Assembly (NCBI GenBank): GCA_023488565.1
Contig: JAMDDZ010000055.1
Span: 1-7,733 of the forward strand
Reading direction: 5' to 3'
Source of the DNA: Bacillota bacterium
GTDB taxonomy: Bacteria; Bacillota; Sulfobacillia; Sulfobacillales; Sulfobacillaceae
DNA length: 7,733 nt
Of the stretch, positions 7,522 to 7,733 are shown one piece after another (within the stretch, counting starts at the first letter, position 1; each line of letters opens with the position of its first letter). The position numbers were made by a program, and so were the translations under genes. The notes under the pieces were generated by a model. It did no database searches. It saw only the letters and a program-made list of their open reading frames with translations, and was not told where the DNA came from.

Positions 7522-7559
7522 AAAAACAACTCCCTTCGCTTAAGGGCGAAGAGAGTTGT
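7522..7559 (-). terminator. Intrinsic terminator of the valS T-box leader
   Basis: On the minus strand ACAACTCTCTTCGC (7546-7559) pairs over 14 positions with GCGAAGGGAGTTGT (7526-7539), with only one G-U wobble. The 6-nt loop is CCTTAA (7540-7545), and a run of Ts extends to 7522. It ends leader transcripts when tRNA-Val is charged. The loop and the neighbouring four stem bases are exactly those needed for the competing antiterminator. Confidence 0.93.
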
Positions 7560-7577
7560 CTCGCGGTACCACCTTAA
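7540..7577 (-). promoter_or_regulatory. T-box antiterminator with tRNA acceptor-binding bulge
   Basis: The T-box sequence AAGGTGGTACCGCGA (7561-7575, minus strand) is a close match to the family consensus. TTAAGG (7572-7577) pairs with CCTTAA (7540-7545), and GCGA (7561-7564) pairs with TCGC (7546-7549). Between them lies the canonical 7-nt bulge UGGUACC (7565-7571). The variable base of UGGN is U, which pairs with discriminator A73 of an uncharged tRNA ending ACCA, as expected for tRNA-Val. Formation destroys the terminator. Confidence 0.93.
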
Positions 7578-7733
7578 TTTGCGCAAACATGCGCCTCAAT
7601 ATCGCGATAACGGACGGTCCCCGTTTTGGTTCGTGGCGCGCACTGCCAAAATACCTCGGGGTCCACCCCCAAGGCAGTCTAGATGAAGTCTCACCAAATC
7701 CTTCACTCTCTACGCCAGACTGCTCTCGGTTTT

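Larger units (their letters stand above)
7522..7733 (-). ncRNA. T-box riboswitch leader of valS (5' end outside the window)
   Basis: Transcribed leader that binds uncharged tRNA, by codon-anticodon pairing in Stem I and by acceptor pairing in the antiterminator, to switch on valS. Visible from 5' to 3' on the minus strand are the following. Stem I strands GCAGTCT (7717-7723) and AGACTGC (7674-7680) pair. The distal Stem I block has AGAGAG (7706-7711) followed by a hairpin TGAAG...CTTCA (7684-7705) whose loop includes GGTGAGA. A strong hairpin at 7654-7674 has loop GTGGA. A small hairpin AACGG/CCGTT lies at 7609-7625. A Stem III-like hairpin GCGCA/TGCGC lies at 7581-7594. The antiterminator and terminator follow. 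The base of Stem I and the promoter are not in the window. Valine specificity is inferred from the downstream gene and from GUG/GUA triplets in the specifier region. Confidence 0.92.

Noticed and set aside
7491..7586. 32-codon N-terminal extension of valS
   Set aside because: It runs through the leader terminator and antiterminator strand. The internal ATG at 7490 has an ideal AAGGAGG, and ValRS homologues begin near there.
7600..7609. Perfect palindrome TATCGCGATA in the leader
   Set aside because: It is short, lies between two leader hairpins and looks like chance; an operator is not supported by any second copy.
1..7733. CRISPR arrays, insertion sequences, tRNA/rRNA genes, attachment sites, phage or defence genes
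   Set aside because: No repeat-spacer pattern, terminal inverted repeats, transposase-like frame or tRNA-like fold was seen; the window is filled with co-directional housekeeping genes.

Overview
The window is a compact, one-directional block of core bacterial genes, all read on the minus strand. In transcription order (high to low coordinates) it holds a valine-type T-box leader, valS, folC, a small membrane protein of the DUF4321 type, maf, radC, mreB and the first ~276 codons of mreC, which runs off the low end. Nearly every base is accounted for, and the plus strand carries no convincing gene.

The set and order are typical of Bacillota (Firmicutes). In Bacillus subtilis the equivalent chromosome region is valS-folC, then comC and spoIIB, then maf-radC-mreB-mreC-mreD-minC-minD (recalled, not searched). 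Here comC and spoIIB are absent and a DUF4321 gene sits between folC and maf, an arrangement I associate with Clostridia-like lineages. Frequent GTG/TTG starts, strong AGGAGG ribosome sites, roughly half G+C and a canonical T-box agree with a Bacillota host. A Sulfobacillus-like organism is possible, but that is a low-confidence guess.

Region by region: 7491-7733 is the valS leader, with a canonical antiterminator, an intrinsic terminator and part of Stem I; its 5' end lies outside the window. 4848-7490 is valS, ending in a 4-nt GTGA overlap with folC (3574-4851). 3434-3573 is a 140-bp gap with weak promoter-like sequences and no visible terminator. From 3433 down to 1 come DUF4321, maf, radC, mreB and mreC with gaps of 27 nt or less, and a second GTGA overlap joins maf to radC. 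The start codons of valS, folC, DUF4321 and maf are set here by Shine-Dalgarno sites and lie inside longer open frames.

Functionally the upstream unit links tRNA-Val charging, sensed by the T-box, with folate polyglutamylation. The downstream unit combines nucleotide-pool hygiene or septum-related Maf, a RadC JAMM-domain protein and the MreB/MreC elongation machinery of the cell wall. This is an ordinary housekeeping locus and I find no evidence of a new biological system. The points most worth a second look are the T-box specifier region, where a GUG lies in a strong hairpin loop and two helices compete, and the lack of a visible terminator between the T-box operon and the mre genes.
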